NCBI GenBank assembly: GCA_947494925.1
Contig: CANLWS010000007.1
Span: 124,001-188,000 of the forward strand
Source of the DNA: an uncultured Alteromonadaceae bacterium
Lineage (GTDB): Bacteria > Pseudomonadota > Gammaproteobacteria > Enterobacterales > Alteromonadaceae
Direction of reading: 5' to 3'
Length of the DNA stretch: 64,000 bases
Both the position numbers and the translations under genes were made by a program. Positions 37,817 to 47,231 of the stretch are shown here, in pieces. The notes beneath the pieces were generated by a model, which did not search any database, had not been told where the DNA came from, and was given only the letters and a program-made list of their open reading frames with translations. The stretch's first letter is position 1. Each line of letters begins with the position of its first letter.

Positions 37817-38818
37817 GTGAAAGCTAATAAATTACTGGTAGCCGGTGGACGATTAAGACCGGGTGGTTTTGAGTTGGGTGATGGGAAGTATTACGACAAA
37901 GCTACTCTCATGTTACTTGACCTGGAAACCGGGGTATATGAAGAGCTGCTAAGCAAATCTGAAGGGAACGAACACTATCCTGACGAACACCCTAATCTTC
38001 AGTATACGGCGCCTTGCCTTGAAGGTGATGTTCTTTGGTTACCAACGGACACAGAAATATACAAATACCAGCTACCGGATCTGCAATTGCTCGAACGCTT
38101 TTCTCATCCTTGTTTCCAGAACCTTCATTCGGTACATATTTTTGGTGATGAACTGGTCACCACTTCAACTGGCTTGGATAATGTCGTTGTACTCGATAAA
38201 CACAGTGGCGAGGTCAAAGAAATTATTAATACGGAAGGGGAAGGTAAATCTCCCTGGCACCGTTTCAACGAGGAAACTGATTATCGCTTAGTGCATTCAA
38301 CCAGGCCTCATCATACACACCCCAATTACGTGTTTAAACTCGAGAACGATTATTGGGTAACACGCTGCAAGCAAGAGGATGCATTAAATTTACGTGACCA
38401 GACTCAGATGATGGATGTTGGTCAACAGGGCAGAATCAGCATACACGATGGTATATGGTGGAACGGTAGCCTTGTTTTTACTCGTGTGGATGGGTTTGTT
38501 GTCATCTGTGACCCGAAAACGCGCACTGTGTTAGACAAACATGACCCATTTGAAAACGAACGAAATAGGCCATTAGGTTGGAGCCGTGGGCTGTATATTG
38601 AAAATGATATATTTTACATTGGCTACTCTAAGCTGCGTAAGACCAAGCTAAAATCAAAATTAAAATACCTGACCAAAGGCAATTTTAAGTTTACGACAGG
38701 AAACAATTCTCTGATCGTTGCCTACGACATGAAAAATCAGAAAGTGCTGCGTATTTACGAAAGTGAAGACAATATGATCGATGCGATATACGGCATATTG
38801 CCTTATCACTATGAGTGA
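37817..38818 (+). CDS. hypothetical protein, predicted beta-propeller-like
   Basis: Not recognised. 333 residues from GTG 37817, with no signal peptide or membrane segment. Short repeated strands ending in acidic/turn residues (LLVAGGRLRPGG, LEGDVLWLPTDTEIYKYQL, FGDELVTTSTGLDNVVVLD, WNGSLVFTRVDGFVVICD, IENDIFYIGYSKLRK) suggest a beta-propeller. A His-rich RPHHTHPNYVF stretch lies near 175. The last codons overlap the start of the flippase at 38811. Context suggests a role in polymer biosynthesis, but no function can be given. Confidence 0.72.
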   Translation: MKANKLLVAGGRLRPGGFELGDGKYYDKATLMLLDLETGVYEELLSKSEGNEHYPDEHPNLQYTAPCLEGDVLWLPTDTEIYKYQLPDLQLLERFSHPCFQNLHSVHIFGDELVTTSTGLDNVVVLDKHSGEVKEIINTEGEGKSPWHRFNEETDYRLVHSTRPHHTHPNYVFKLENDYWVTRCKQEDALNLRDQTQMMDVGQQGRISIHDGIWWNGSLVFTRVDGFVVICDPKTRTVLDKHDPFENERNRPLGWSRGLYIENDIFYIGYSKLRKTKLKSKLKYLTKGNFKFTTGNNSLIVAYDMKNQKVLRIYESEDNMIDAIYGILPYHYE

Positions 38819-40274
38819 CACAAAACAGTTAAAGATTGGATCTAGCATTGCCTGGTCGTTGCTGTCCAGGTGGAGTTCGAAAGGCATAGGAATGCTGACC
38901 ACCATTGTCCTTGCCAGACTATTAACACCTGAGGACTTTGGCATAGTTGCAATGGCAACGATCGTAGTTGCCTTGCTGGAATCCATGACCCAGACAGGTG
39001 TCCATCTGTACGTAATACGACATAAGTCTGAAGATAATCGCGTATTTAATACGGCCTGGACAGTTACTTTTATACAGGCCATCGTTATTGCAGTGGGGAT
39101 GGTTGTCAGCGCGCCCTACGTAGCCAGCTATTTTGGTGAAGAAGTACTCGCACAGGTTATTTATTGCCTGGCTGTGGTCAAAATTATTCAAGGGCTGCAG
39201 AGCTACGGCATTTATATTGCTCAGAAAAAACTCGATTTCAGCCTCGATTTTAAAGTAACTTTCCTTACACGGGTGAGTTACCTGGTTTTCACCATATTGT
39301 TTGCTCTTTGGTTGGGAAATTTTTGGGCTATTGTTTTTGGTCAACTAGCTTCTACTTTTCTTGGCATGATTTTAGGCTACTACTTTCATGAATTTCGTCC
39401 CAAAGTCGATTTCTTTGAATGGCGAAAAATAGTTAAATTTTCTATGTCAACCTTGCCACTAAGTATCGGACGATTTGTTAACAATAAATCCGATGTGACT
39501 GCTATAGGCAGAGTAGGGACGACCGCGTTTCTCGGGCAATATCATGTTGCTGCCAACCTCGCGAATTTGTTCACAGTAGAAATTCTTATGCCCGTCATTC
39601 GTGGACTCCTACCTAATCTATCCGTGATTAAAGACACGCCGGAATTTAAACAGGTGTTTCGTTTAACTGTGACTTCAGCAGTTTATATATTTCTGCCAAT
39701 AGGTATTGGGCTATCGGTTGTGTCGCATGAGTTTATTGCGGTGCTGCTTGGCAGCCAATGGGGCGTAGCGGCTAGTATCCTTATGTGGTTAAGTCTTTAC
39801 ACTACTTTGAATGGCATTATGATGTTTATGAGTGAGCAATTTTTGGTGGTTATTCATAAAGAGAAAGTATCTAACCGCCTGATGTGGTTTCGAAACGCAG
39901 TGCTGCTAGTGACCATATTTTACACGCTTCTCTATCAAGACTTTATCTCGTTGCCACAAAATATCGTATTTGCTTCGCTATTAGTGCTTCCTGTCGTTGT
40001 CGTCACCGTTTCCCGATCACTCGATGTGCCATGGACTTACTTAATAGCACAATGGTGGCCTCCGGTATTAGCTGCTCTGGCCTTGTGGGGCTCTGTAATC
40101 TTGATTCAATGGCCAGACTGGTCGGTCTGGATATTACTGGTAGCAAAAGTATTGGTTGGTGCGTCTGTTTACCTGATATTTATCACTCTGAGTTTTGTTC
40201 TACGAGGCAAACCTTTTGATACCCCCGAAGCACTTATTATGAAAAGCATTTTTAAAATTGATTTAGCGAAATAG
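38811..40274 (+). CDS. polysaccharide flippase (Wzx/WzxC-like, PST family), second of three
   Basis: ATG 38811 gives 487 residues (MSDTKQLKIGSSIAWSLLSR); the frame extends upstream into the preceding gene without merit. About 12-14 membrane segments. The opening SKGIGMLTTIVLARLLTPED with FGIVAMATIVVALLESM is typical of WzxC-like lipid-linked oligosaccharide transporters. It overlaps the propeller-like gene by eight bases, so the two are coupled. A 110-base gap follows. Confidence 0.9.
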   Translation: MSDTKQLKIGSSIAWSLLSRWSSKGIGMLTTIVLARLLTPEDFGIVAMATIVVALLESMTQTGVHLYVIRHKSEDNRVFNTAWTVTFIQAIVIAVGMVVSAPYVASYFGEEVLAQVIYCLAVVKIIQGLQSYGIYIAQKKLDFSLDFKVTFLTRVSYLVFTILFALWLGNFWAIVFGQLASTFLGMILGYYFHEFRPKVDFFEWRKIVKFSMSTLPLSIGRFVNNKSDVTAIGRVGTTAFLGQYHVAANLANLFTVEILMPVIRGLLPNLSVIKDTPEFKQVFRLTVTSAVYIFLPIGIGLSVVSHEFIAVLLGSQWGVAASILMWLSLYTTLNGIMMFMSEQFLVVIHKEKVSNRLMWFRNAVLLVTIFYTLLYQDFISLPQNIVFASLLVLPVVVVTVSRSLDVPWTYLIAQWWPPVLAALALWGSVILIQWPDWSVWILLVAKVLVGASVYLIFITLSFVLRGKPFDTPEALIMKSIFKIDLAK

Positions 40275-40384
40275 AGTATGTCACTATACTTCTTTTTAAG
40301 GCTCTGAAAACGCTAGTAATAAACGCTTTTTTGCTGAAAAGCACAAGAACAGGCAACGCATACAAAATTGATGAAAAATAACCT

Positions 40385-42133
40385 ATGACAAACCACAACA
40401 TCGCCGACAAAAACATCAGATTGGACTTAGACGGAACGACCGCTTTTTTGCCGGTCACTGTTGTTTCAAACAATGAAATAGTCAAGGTGGAGTCCGAAGA
40501 TGTGACCATCATCGGGCAAGGAAGAGTGCGTAAAGATTATGCGCATATGTCGAAGGAGGAGGTGCTAAGCGTCTATCACTCCTCACCAGACCTGGAAACA
40601 TTTTATTCTCAGTTGTCTGGGGAGTTCTGGTTTTTAATACGGGACAATAACAAGAAAACACAAACCTTAATCAATGATTGCTTTGGCGTAAAATCCTGTT
40701 ATTTCAGTGTTCAGAATGACCATTTGATCCTGTCAGATTCGCTTAAATCAATGAAAAGCTTGGATGATCTGTCATTCACTATTTCAAACCAAGCCATATT
40801 TAATTACTTTTATTTTCACTGTATTCCTGCGCCTTACACTATTTATAAGGAGTGTAAAAAATTGGTTGCTGGGGAGAGTGCCTCTATTTCTCGTGAAGGA
40901 TCGGTCGAACGTCATTCTGTTTATAAATTGCAATTTGCCTCTCAGGTAGCCAATGTTCAGGCGTTGCAGGCTGAGTGCATGGATTGCATGGATAAAGCAG
41001 TTAAACAGTATGATTCTCAGCACACAGGAGCTTTTTTAAGTGGTGGGCTAGACAGTTCCACCGTCGCGGGAATGATGTCAAAAAATCGCGATAAGGCTGC
41101 GACCTTTTCGATAGGGTTTGAGGCGAAAGAGTATGATGAAACTGAGTATGCGAAAATTACCGCCGATCATTTTGGAACAGAGCATAGGGTGCTTTACCTA
41201 AAGCCTGAGCCAGCTGTAGAAGTATTTGTGGATGTTGCCCAGTATTTTGATGAACCTTTTGGAAACTCCTCTGCGATGGCGACCTACTTCTGTGCCAAAT
41301 TTGCCAAAGAAAATGGTATTAACACATTGCTGGCAGGTGATGGCGGAGATGAGCTGTTTGCAGGAAATACCCGCTATACAAAACAGAATGTGTTTGAAGT
41401 TTTTCATCAACTGCCAGGTGCAGTTCAGGCATTGCCCCGTGTTTTGTTTGCCAATGAATTGGCTGGCAAAGTCCCCGGATTAAAGAAGGTAAAAAGTTAC
41501 ATCGATCAAGCAGACATTCCACTTCCAGGACGATTAGAAACCTATAATTTCATTAATCAGTTTGGCGCAGCGAACATGTTTTCAGATGGATTCTTGAAAG
41601 AGGTCGATCTTGATGTGCCAGAGAAGCAACAATCCTCAAGATATAATGAATGTTCCAGTGAAAATACAGTGGACCGAATGCTCTATCTCGATTGGAAATT
41701 TACACTTGCCGACAATGATATAGTAAAAGTGAAGAAAATGTGTGAACTGGCCGGTGTGGACGTCGCTTTTCCGTTGCTTGATAAATCGTTGCTGGAGTTT
41801 AGCTGTAAGGTGCCGGCCGAAGTTAAATTAGCTGATAATAATTTGCGTGATTTCTTTAAAAAGTCAGTGACAGGTTTCCTGGCCCCACAAACATTGACTA
41901 AAAGCAAACATGGGTTTGGTTTGCCATTCGGTGTATGGATGAAAGAAAACCAGGAACTCAAAGATCTAACCTTAAATTGTCTCAAGTCTTTCAGTCAGCG
42001 CAACATTATCAAGCAGGAATTAATCGATAATGCCTTAGAAGCGCACCAAAGTGTCCACGCAGGCTATTATGGTGAGCTGATTTGGATAATGGTCATTTTG
42101 GAACTCTGGTTGCAGGGGGAGGGCGAAGCCTGA
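40385..42133 (+). CDS. asparagine-synthase-like amidotransferase lacking the glutaminase cysteine
   Basis: A 582-residue AsnB-fold protein. The synthetase domain is intact: LSGGLDSSTVAGMM near residue 219 for ATP and LLAGDGGDELFAGNTRY. The N-terminal glutaminase-like half is reduced: it starts MTNHNIADK instead of Met-Cys-Gly, and the NGEIYNF motif is absent, although the later fold (LSGEFWFLIRD, LINDCFGVKSCYF) persists. It therefore probably cannot release ammonia from glutamine in the usual way. Relatives lacking Cys include beta-lactam synthetase and lasso-peptide cyclases, which join amines already present. The stop overlaps the deacetylase ATG (TGATG). Substrate unknown. Confidence 0.85.
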   Translation: MTNHNIADKNIRLDLDGTTAFLPVTVVSNNEIVKVESEDVTIIGQGRVRKDYAHMSKEEVLSVYHSSPDLETFYSQLSGEFWFLIRDNNKKTQTLINDCFGVKSCYFSVQNDHLILSDSLKSMKSLDDLSFTISNQAIFNYFYFHCIPAPYTIYKECKKLVAGESASISREGSVERHSVYKLQFASQVANVQALQAECMDCMDKAVKQYDSQHTGAFLSGGLDSSTVAGMMSKNRDKAATFSIGFEAKEYDETEYAKITADHFGTEHRVLYLKPEPAVEVFVDVAQYFDEPFGNSSAMATYFCAKFAKENGINTLLAGDGGDELFAGNTRYTKQNVFEVFHQLPGAVQALPRVLFANELAGKVPGLKKVKSYIDQADIPLPGRLETYNFINQFGAANMFSDGFLKEVDLDVPEKQQSSRYNECSSENTVDRMLYLDWKFTLADNDIVKVKKMCELAGVDVAFPLLDKSLLEFSCKVPAEVKLADNNLRDFFKKSVTGFLAPQTLTKSKHGFGLPFGVWMKENQELKDLTLNCLKSFSQRNIIKQELIDNALEAHQSVHAGYYGELIWIMVILELWLQGEGEA

Positions 42134-43071
42134 TGCTGCAATGGTTAATGAGCAAAGCTTCGGCTTTAGCAAGTCGTGGGAAACTGAGTATTCTGATATA
42201 CCACCAAGTCCTCGAACAAGCCGAAGCATGCCGACCCGGTGAACCTGATGCCATGCAGTTCAGATGGCAAATGGAGCTAGTTAAAAAATACTTCACGCCT
42301 ATTTCTCTGCCAGAAGCGCTTGATAAACTCAAAACAAATACTCTTCCAGCAAATGCGATATGCGTAACTTTTGATGATGGATACCTTAACAATTTAAAGG
42401 TAGCTCAACCTATTCTTGCCGAGCTGGGTATACCCGCAACTGTATACGTTGCGACTGGATTCAGTGCTGGCGCAAATATGTGGAATGACAGATTAATTGA
42501 TTTAATCGCCGATCTTGGTCGACATAACATCGATCTTAGTCCAATCGACCTTGATAAAGTAACGCTAAAAGATGCCGACCAAAGGGTCTCATTAATTGAG
42601 GAAGCGATTGGCAAATTAAAATACCTGAATCTCAGTGAGCGTATTGAACGAATTGACGCATTGTACTCGTTAAATGAAGCGAAAGAATATGCTCGAAAGA
42701 TGATGACCCCTGACGAAGTTAAAGAGCTTTACAACAGAGGCATTAATATTGGGGCGCATACAGTGAATCACCCGATTTTGAAGGTACTGGATGCCGAGCA
42801 GCAAATTAGTGAGATTAGGCAAAGCAAAGAAATTTTAGAAAGTTGGTTAGGCAAGCCTGTTTTGGATTTTGCCTATCCCAATGGCGTGGAAGGAAGGGAT
42901 TTCGACGAAGATACGGTCCAATATGTTGAAGACGCAGGATTCAGATCAGCAGTGGTGACCGATTGGGGGATTTCAAAAAATGATTCATCCCCGTACAAAC
43001 TTAAACGCTTTACTCCGTGGGACAAGGACGCGAGCAAATTTCAACTACGTCTAGTGAGAAACCTACTTTAG
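42133..43071 (+). CDS. polysaccharide deacetylase family protein, second in locus
   Basis: ATG 42133, in a TGATG overlap with the preceding stop, gives 312 residues (MLQWLMSKASALASRG). The fold is carbohydrate esterase 4: ILIYHQVLEQ, CVTFDDGYLNN with Asp81-Asp82, GAHTVNHPIL for the metal histidines, and DFAYPNGVEG. No signal peptide is obvious. It is related only distantly to the XrtA deacetylase at 3387. It likely removes an acyl group from an amino sugar and could expose an amine for the neighbouring ATP-grasp/acyltransferase; that link is inference. Confidence 0.87.
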   Translation: MLQWLMSKASALASRGKLSILIYHQVLEQAEACRPGEPDAMQFRWQMELVKKYFTPISLPEALDKLKTNTLPANAICVTFDDGYLNNLKVAQPILAELGIPATVYVATGFSAGANMWNDRLIDLIADLGRHNIDLSPIDLDKVTLKDADQRVSLIEEAIGKLKYLNLSERIERIDALYSLNEAKEYARKMMTPDEVKELYNRGINIGAHTVNHPILKVLDAEQQISEIRQSKEILESWLGKPVLDFAYPNGVEGRDFDEDTVQYVEDAGFRSAVVTDWGISKNDSSPYKLKRFTPWDKDASKFQLRLVRNLL

Positions 43072-43117
43072 TGAAATCATTTATTGATTTATTAAGCCTT
43101 TTCGTCAAGGAAAATAC

Positions 43118-45328
43118 ATGCAGCCAGCGATAGTTATTGGACTTTGTTCTCACGGATTGGCAATTTGCCGGACGCTACATAGCAAAGGTGTCGAAGTGGT
43201 GGGTGTTGAAAGTGACACCCGAATTGCAGGATGTAAAACGAAAACTGCTCAGATTGTCACGGTCGACAATATCAACGATGATTTACTGGTTGAAAGCCTT
43301 TTGGATATACATTCTCAGTTTGGGCCGGGAATAAAGCCAATTGTATTTCCAACGAACGATAAAATGGTCGAAATTCTGGCTCGCGGATGGTCTAAATTAG
43401 ATGATTTTTATACCCTTAGTTGGTCAGAATGCGCGGATTTTGTCTCGGAGCTACAAAAAAAGAGCGCACTTGAACACGCTTGTGAGCAGCAAAAACTCTG
43501 GTATCCAAAATCCCGCAATATTCTAAGCGCCGAAAACCTTGAAACGGCCATTGAAGGCGTTGAATACCCGCTTATCGTTAAACCCGTTCATCCCATGTCA
43601 TCATTTAAAGTGGCGCTGGTAAACAATCTTCAGGAACTCGAAAAGCTGGTGGAAGAACATAGCCGTTCTTTACCATTCGTTGCGCAACAGTGGATTGAAG
43701 GTGATGATAGCACCTTAGTATTTTGCTCTATGGTCTTAGATAAGGGTGAAGTTTTGGCGAGTTTTACTGGCAGAAAGCTTCAAGCTTTTCCTCCGGCAAT
43801 GGGCCAGGGCACCATCATGGAGCCGTTTGATGACGAAAAAACTAAGCAGTACAGTAAACAGTTTTTTGCCAATTCAAATTATACCGGGCCAGCATCAGTA
43901 GAGTTCAAAATTGGCCCGGATGGACGCTATTGGGTAATTGAACCTAATATGGGAAGAACAGAGTTCAGTGTTCAGTGCGCTTTGTCTAACAACGTTGATC
44001 TGGTTTATTCGGAATACCTGCTGTGCAACAAACAAGATGCGAGAGTTGGAGAACAGAGTAATTCGCATATCTGGTTTGATACTGAGAAAGACCTTACAGC
44101 GTATTCAACAAAAATATTCACCGAGAAGTCTTTTAAGGTAAAAGGGAAAAAGCCTGTTTTTCCTTATTTAAATTTGTCTGATCCAAAACCATTTTACTTT
44201 GCATTTAAAAAGACTGTCAGGCGTGTTCTGCAGATGGTTGTTGCCAGGGTAAGTAAGAGCAAAAATGGTGGCCAGTACGAGATTAGTAAAATTGATGACT
44301 GCGACGAGTTGGAAAGTATATTGAAAGCTATACCGGCTAGCGATTTGAAGAATGAAATCTTTTTGAGCTATCTTTGGTTTTCAAACTACATTGCTAGTGT
44401 GGCTAATGTCGCTTCGGAAAAGGTCTTTTTCCTGCTTCTTAAAAACAAGCAAGGTGAAAGTCTGGCTATATTACCTCTTTGTGAGTCAGCGCCGTCAGAA
44501 AAAGTCAGCAGACTAACGTCACTATCCAACTATTACTCGCCAATTTTTGACCTTGTGTATGATTCAGAAAGTATCACCCGAAAAGAGGCGTTGGCTGCGA
44601 TCTTTGAGGGTTTCAGACGCGAATTTAAACGTTATGATATTGTCGATATTTTTCCCATGTATAGCGATGCGGCTGAAAATTTCAAATCGCAAAATATGGC
44701 TTGGAATCTCAGACCAACTGTTTACCTCAAAAGTGGTAACTGGTTCCATGAATTCACTGATGAAGAGAGTTTTTACGCTGGCTTATCGCAAAAAATAAAA
44801 AATACGATCAGGCGTAAGTCTAATAAACTCGGAAAAGAAAAAGGCTATACGTTTCATTATTATACTTCAGCTGACGAGTTGGACTTAGGAATCGCTGAGT
44901 ATGAAATGATTTATGACAAAAGCTGGAAAGAATCAGAACCATTCCCTTCTTTTATTAGGGAGTTTGTGAGATCGTTCGGCTCTATAAGTGCGATAAGGTT
45001 AGGATCATTGAAAATCGATGGTATTGCCGTGGCGGCTCAGATATGGATCCTTAACAAGAACGAAGCTTATATTTATAAACTTGCCTATGATCCTGAATTT
45101 AAAAATTATTCCGTAGGCACAATACTGACCAATGAAATGTGTAAAAAATGCATTCAGGAAGAGAATGTCACAGTTATTGACTTTCTGACCGGTGACGATA
45201 AATTCAAGAAAGACTGGATGTTAGAGCGTAGAAGTCTGGTGGGTGTTCAATGGGCCAACATGGCCACTTTCAGGGGCATGTTGGCCTATCTCGCTAATAG
45301 TTTCTCGTCGATAAGGGAACACAGGTAG
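43118..45328 (+). CDS. ATP-grasp ligase fused to a FemAB/BioF2-like acyltransferase
   Basis: A 736-residue two-part protein. Residues about 1-310 form an ATP-grasp enzyme: an N-terminal Rossmann-like VIGLCSHGLAICRTLHSKG, YPLIVKPVHPMSS, FVAQQWIEGDDSTLVF and the metal-binding FKIGPDGRYWVIEPNMGR. A linker of about 200 residues follows. Residues about 530-690 resemble the GNAT/FemAB-like CelD/BioF2 group: FYAGLSQKIKNTIRRKSNKL, IYDKSWKESEPFP, IAVAAQIWILNKNEAYIYKL and TVIDFLTGDDKFKKDW. The two halves could activate a carboxylate and transfer the product to an amine. No stop interrupts the join. A hairpin lies just after the stop. Function is inferred only. Confidence 0.82.
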   Translation: MQPAIVIGLCSHGLAICRTLHSKGVEVVGVESDTRIAGCKTKTAQIVTVDNINDDLLVESLLDIHSQFGPGIKPIVFPTNDKMVEILARGWSKLDDFYTLSWSECADFVSELQKKSALEHACEQQKLWYPKSRNILSAENLETAIEGVEYPLIVKPVHPMSSFKVALVNNLQELEKLVEEHSRSLPFVAQQWIEGDDSTLVFCSMVLDKGEVLASFTGRKLQAFPPAMGQGTIMEPFDDEKTKQYSKQFFANSNYTGPASVEFKIGPDGRYWVIEPNMGRTEFSVQCALSNNVDLVYSEYLLCNKQDARVGEQSNSHIWFDTEKDLTAYSTKIFTEKSFKVKGKKPVFPYLNLSDPKPFYFAFKKTVRRVLQMVVARVSKSKNGGQYEISKIDDCDELESILKAIPASDLKNEIFLSYLWFSNYIASVANVASEKVFFLLLKNKQGESLAILPLCESAPSEKVSRLTSLSNYYSPIFDLVYDSESITRKEALAAIFEGFRREFKRYDIVDIFPMYSDAAENFKSQNMAWNLRPTVYLKSGNWFHEFTDEESFYAGLSQKIKNTIRRKSNKLGKEKGYTFHYYTSADELDLGIAEYEMIYDKSWKESEPFPSFIREFVRSFGSISAIRLGSLKIDGIAVAAQIWILNKNEAYIYKLAYDPEFKNYSVGTILTNEMCKKCIQEENVTVIDFLTGDDKFKKDWMLERRSLVGVQWANMATFRGMLAYLANSFSSIREHR

Positions 45329-45330
45329 CG

Positions 45331-45350
45331 CTGAACCCATACGGGTTCAG
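45331..45350 (+). terminator. short hairpin between convergent genes
   Basis: CTGAACCC, loop ATAC, GGGTTCAG: a perfect 8-base-pair stem just after the fusion gene stop and before the convergent TPR gene stop. No clear T-run follows on either strand, so termination is likely but not certain. Confidence 0.45.
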
Positions 45351-45355
45351 TCTCG

Positions 45356-46069
45356 TCAATCTTCGGTCCAGACACCCACTTTTGTCAGCTGGTCTTTTAG
45401 TCCAGGTAAGGGGTAGCCAAGTTTATAGGCAGCTTTTGCATAGGTCATAGCATCTTGGTACTGCTCTCGCTTCATATATGCTAAACCAAGGTGATAATTG
45501 ATCTCTGAGTCTCTTTTTTGCGTGTTAATATTCCCTTCTACCAGCGTTTTTATTGCTTCATCAATACTACCTTCGTTTCGCTCTATAAAGGCCTTAACGA
45601 CATAACCATTCGGTAAATTAGGCTTTGCATCGATTGCTTGTTTGGCATAATACAATGCTTTGTCAAGATGCTTTAACTTGTAGTGAGCGCGTGCCATTCT
45701 GGCGGCAATATCGGCATGAAAATCAAAATTCGCAGGGACAGTAGCGATAGTGTATTCGTACTCCTTTATTCCTTCAGCAATTTTGCCTCTTCTTTCATAA
45801 ATAATGCCCGCACAGTAATGATGGAGCATATACCATGCAGTCCTGCCAACTTTCTTGTTCCATTGATTTACAACCGCTTTTGAAACACGGTGTACGAAAA
45901 TACTTTTAGAACCTCGACCTGATACAACGTAACGAGCCTGACATTTTTCACCCCAGGTTTGCCATTCAAATTCTGAAGGAGTGAAATTCAACGCATATAC
46001 ATTTGATGAGCCAACTAAAAAAATCGCAGTCGCGAAGATTTTAATCGCCAAAGAGCACTTAAATTTCAT
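45356..46069 (-). CDS. secreted TPR-repeat protein
   Basis: ATG 46069 has GGAA seven bases upstream and gives 237 residues with a signal peptide (KIFATAIFLVGSSNVYA). The frame reaches back to 46117 but that extension has no signal. Tetratricopeptide-type helices follow from about residue 75: YERRGKIAEGIKEYEYTI, MARAHYKLKHLDKALYYAKQ and LGLAYMKREQYQDAMTYAKA. It probably acts as a periplasmic scaffold or partner in export. It is divergent from the beta-helix protein and converges on the fusion gene. Confidence 0.8.
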   Translation of the reverse strand: MKFKCSLAIKIFATAIFLVGSSNVYALNFTPSEFEWQTWGEKCQARYVVSGRGSKSIFVHRVSKAVVNQWNKKVGRTAWYMLHHYCAGIIYERRGKIAEGIKEYEYTIATVPANFDFHADIAARMARAHYKLKHLDKALYYAKQAIDAKPNLPNGYVVKAFIERNEGSIDEAIKTLVEGNINTQKRDSEINYHLGLAYMKREQYQDAMTYAKAAYKLGYPLPGLKDQLTKVGVWTED

Positions 46070-46206
46070 TGTTAAATTCCAATTTACGGTCACTTTTCTA
46101 TTGGAACAGTATAACAATGGTTTATGCGACTCTCAATTCATGACATCATTGATATCGTTATTTAATTATTAAGGCTTTTTCTAGCAACATACTGAACAGA
46201 CCTTAA

Positions 46207-47226
46207 ATGGAGAGTTTTAAATTGCGACTAGGTAACATCAGCGATAGATATTGTAACAGGTTTAAAAGAGTATCTATTTTGGCTTTCGCCGCCACAGTGC
46301 TCTTTGCAAGCCAGGTATATTCAAAGCAATTTGTAACGGACGGTAAGCCGTTTGACAGTTTACAACAAGCATTCGATGCAGCCACGGATGGAAGTATCAT
46401 TGAAATCGGTGCCGGCAAATTTAAACAAGCAGGTGTATTGAGAGCTAGCAATGTCACTATCTCTGGTGTTTCAGAAAAGACTGCTTTACATGGAAAAACA
46501 GTAGAAGGTAAAGGCGCTATCGTAATTAAAGGCAATAACACCACCGTCCGAAATCTGGAGTGTTATGACATTAATGTTTCTCATCAGAATGGTGCTTGCA
46601 TCCGTCTTGAAGGGCAAAACCTGTTATTACGTGACGTTTTCTTTCACGACAGCCAGCAAGGTTTATTGGGAGGTAGTAATCCAGGTGAAGTCAGCATTTT
46701 TGATAGCCGCTTTGAACGCTTGGGACAAGGTGGCCAGGCCCACGGCATTTATCTTGGCGGTGGAAAACTATTTATCTCAGATTCGTATTTCTTATCCTCT
46801 AAAAGCCAAGGCCATGAAATAAAATCAAGAGCAGTTAAAAATATCATTACGCGCTCAGTTATTGCGTCTTTAGATGGAAAGGACAGTCGATTAATTGATG
46901 TGCCATTTGGTGGGATTTTAAAAATCACCGACAGCGTCTTGCAACAGGGCAACAACACCAGTAATTGGAACTTGGTTGGTTACGCTATGGAGGGATATAG
47001 ACGTAAAGCGAATTCTATTGTGATGCAAGGAAACATTTTTCTGTTGGATAGGAAAAATGGCAACAAGGTATTAGATATTAAGGATAGCAAAATCAGACCG
47101 GTGGTCACAGGCAATGCCTTTATTGGTAACATCAAAGACAAATTCGATGACTCTAATTTCTTCTTTGACGAACGAGAAGATGCTGAACTAGCTCCTTATC
47201 CTTATTTGCCGCCTTTGCCCCAATAG
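46207..47226 (+). CDS. secreted right-handed beta-helix protein
   Basis: A 339-residue protein with a signal peptide (VSILAFAATVLFASQVYS) followed by a DSLQQAFDAATDGSIIEIGAG motif, which opens many pectate-lyase-like beta-helix proteins, and repeats such as VTISGVSEKTALHGK, TTVRNLECYDINVSH, LLLRDVFFHDSQQG and LFISDSYFLSSKSQGHEIK. It could be a lyase, an epimerase or a non-enzymatic polymer-binding protein; no catalytic set can be fixed. The start may be ATG 46207, or TTG 46222, which has GGAGAG about 8 bases upstream. It is followed 5 bases later by hydrolase 2. Confidence 0.8.
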   Translation: MESFKLRLGNISDRYCNRFKRVSILAFAATVLFASQVYSKQFVTDGKPFDSLQQAFDAATDGSIIEIGAGKFKQAGVLRASNVTISGVSEKTALHGKTVEGKGAIVIKGNNTTVRNLECYDINVSHQNGACIRLEGQNLLLRDVFFHDSQQGLLGGSNPGEVSIFDSRFERLGQGGQAHGIYLGGGKLFISDSYFLSSKSQGHEIKSRAVKNIITRSVIASLDGKDSRLIDVPFGGILKITDSVLQQGNNTSNWNLVGYAMEGYRRKANSIVMQGNIFLLDRKNGNKVLDIKDSKIRPVVTGNAFIGNIKDKFDDSNFFFDEREDAELAPYPYLPPLPQ

Positions 47227-47231
47227 ATTAT

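Noticed and set aside
40385-42133. Lasso-peptide cyclase interpretation of the Cys-less synthetase
   Set aside because: No precursor peptide or leader protease gene is nearby; the glycan context is stronger.
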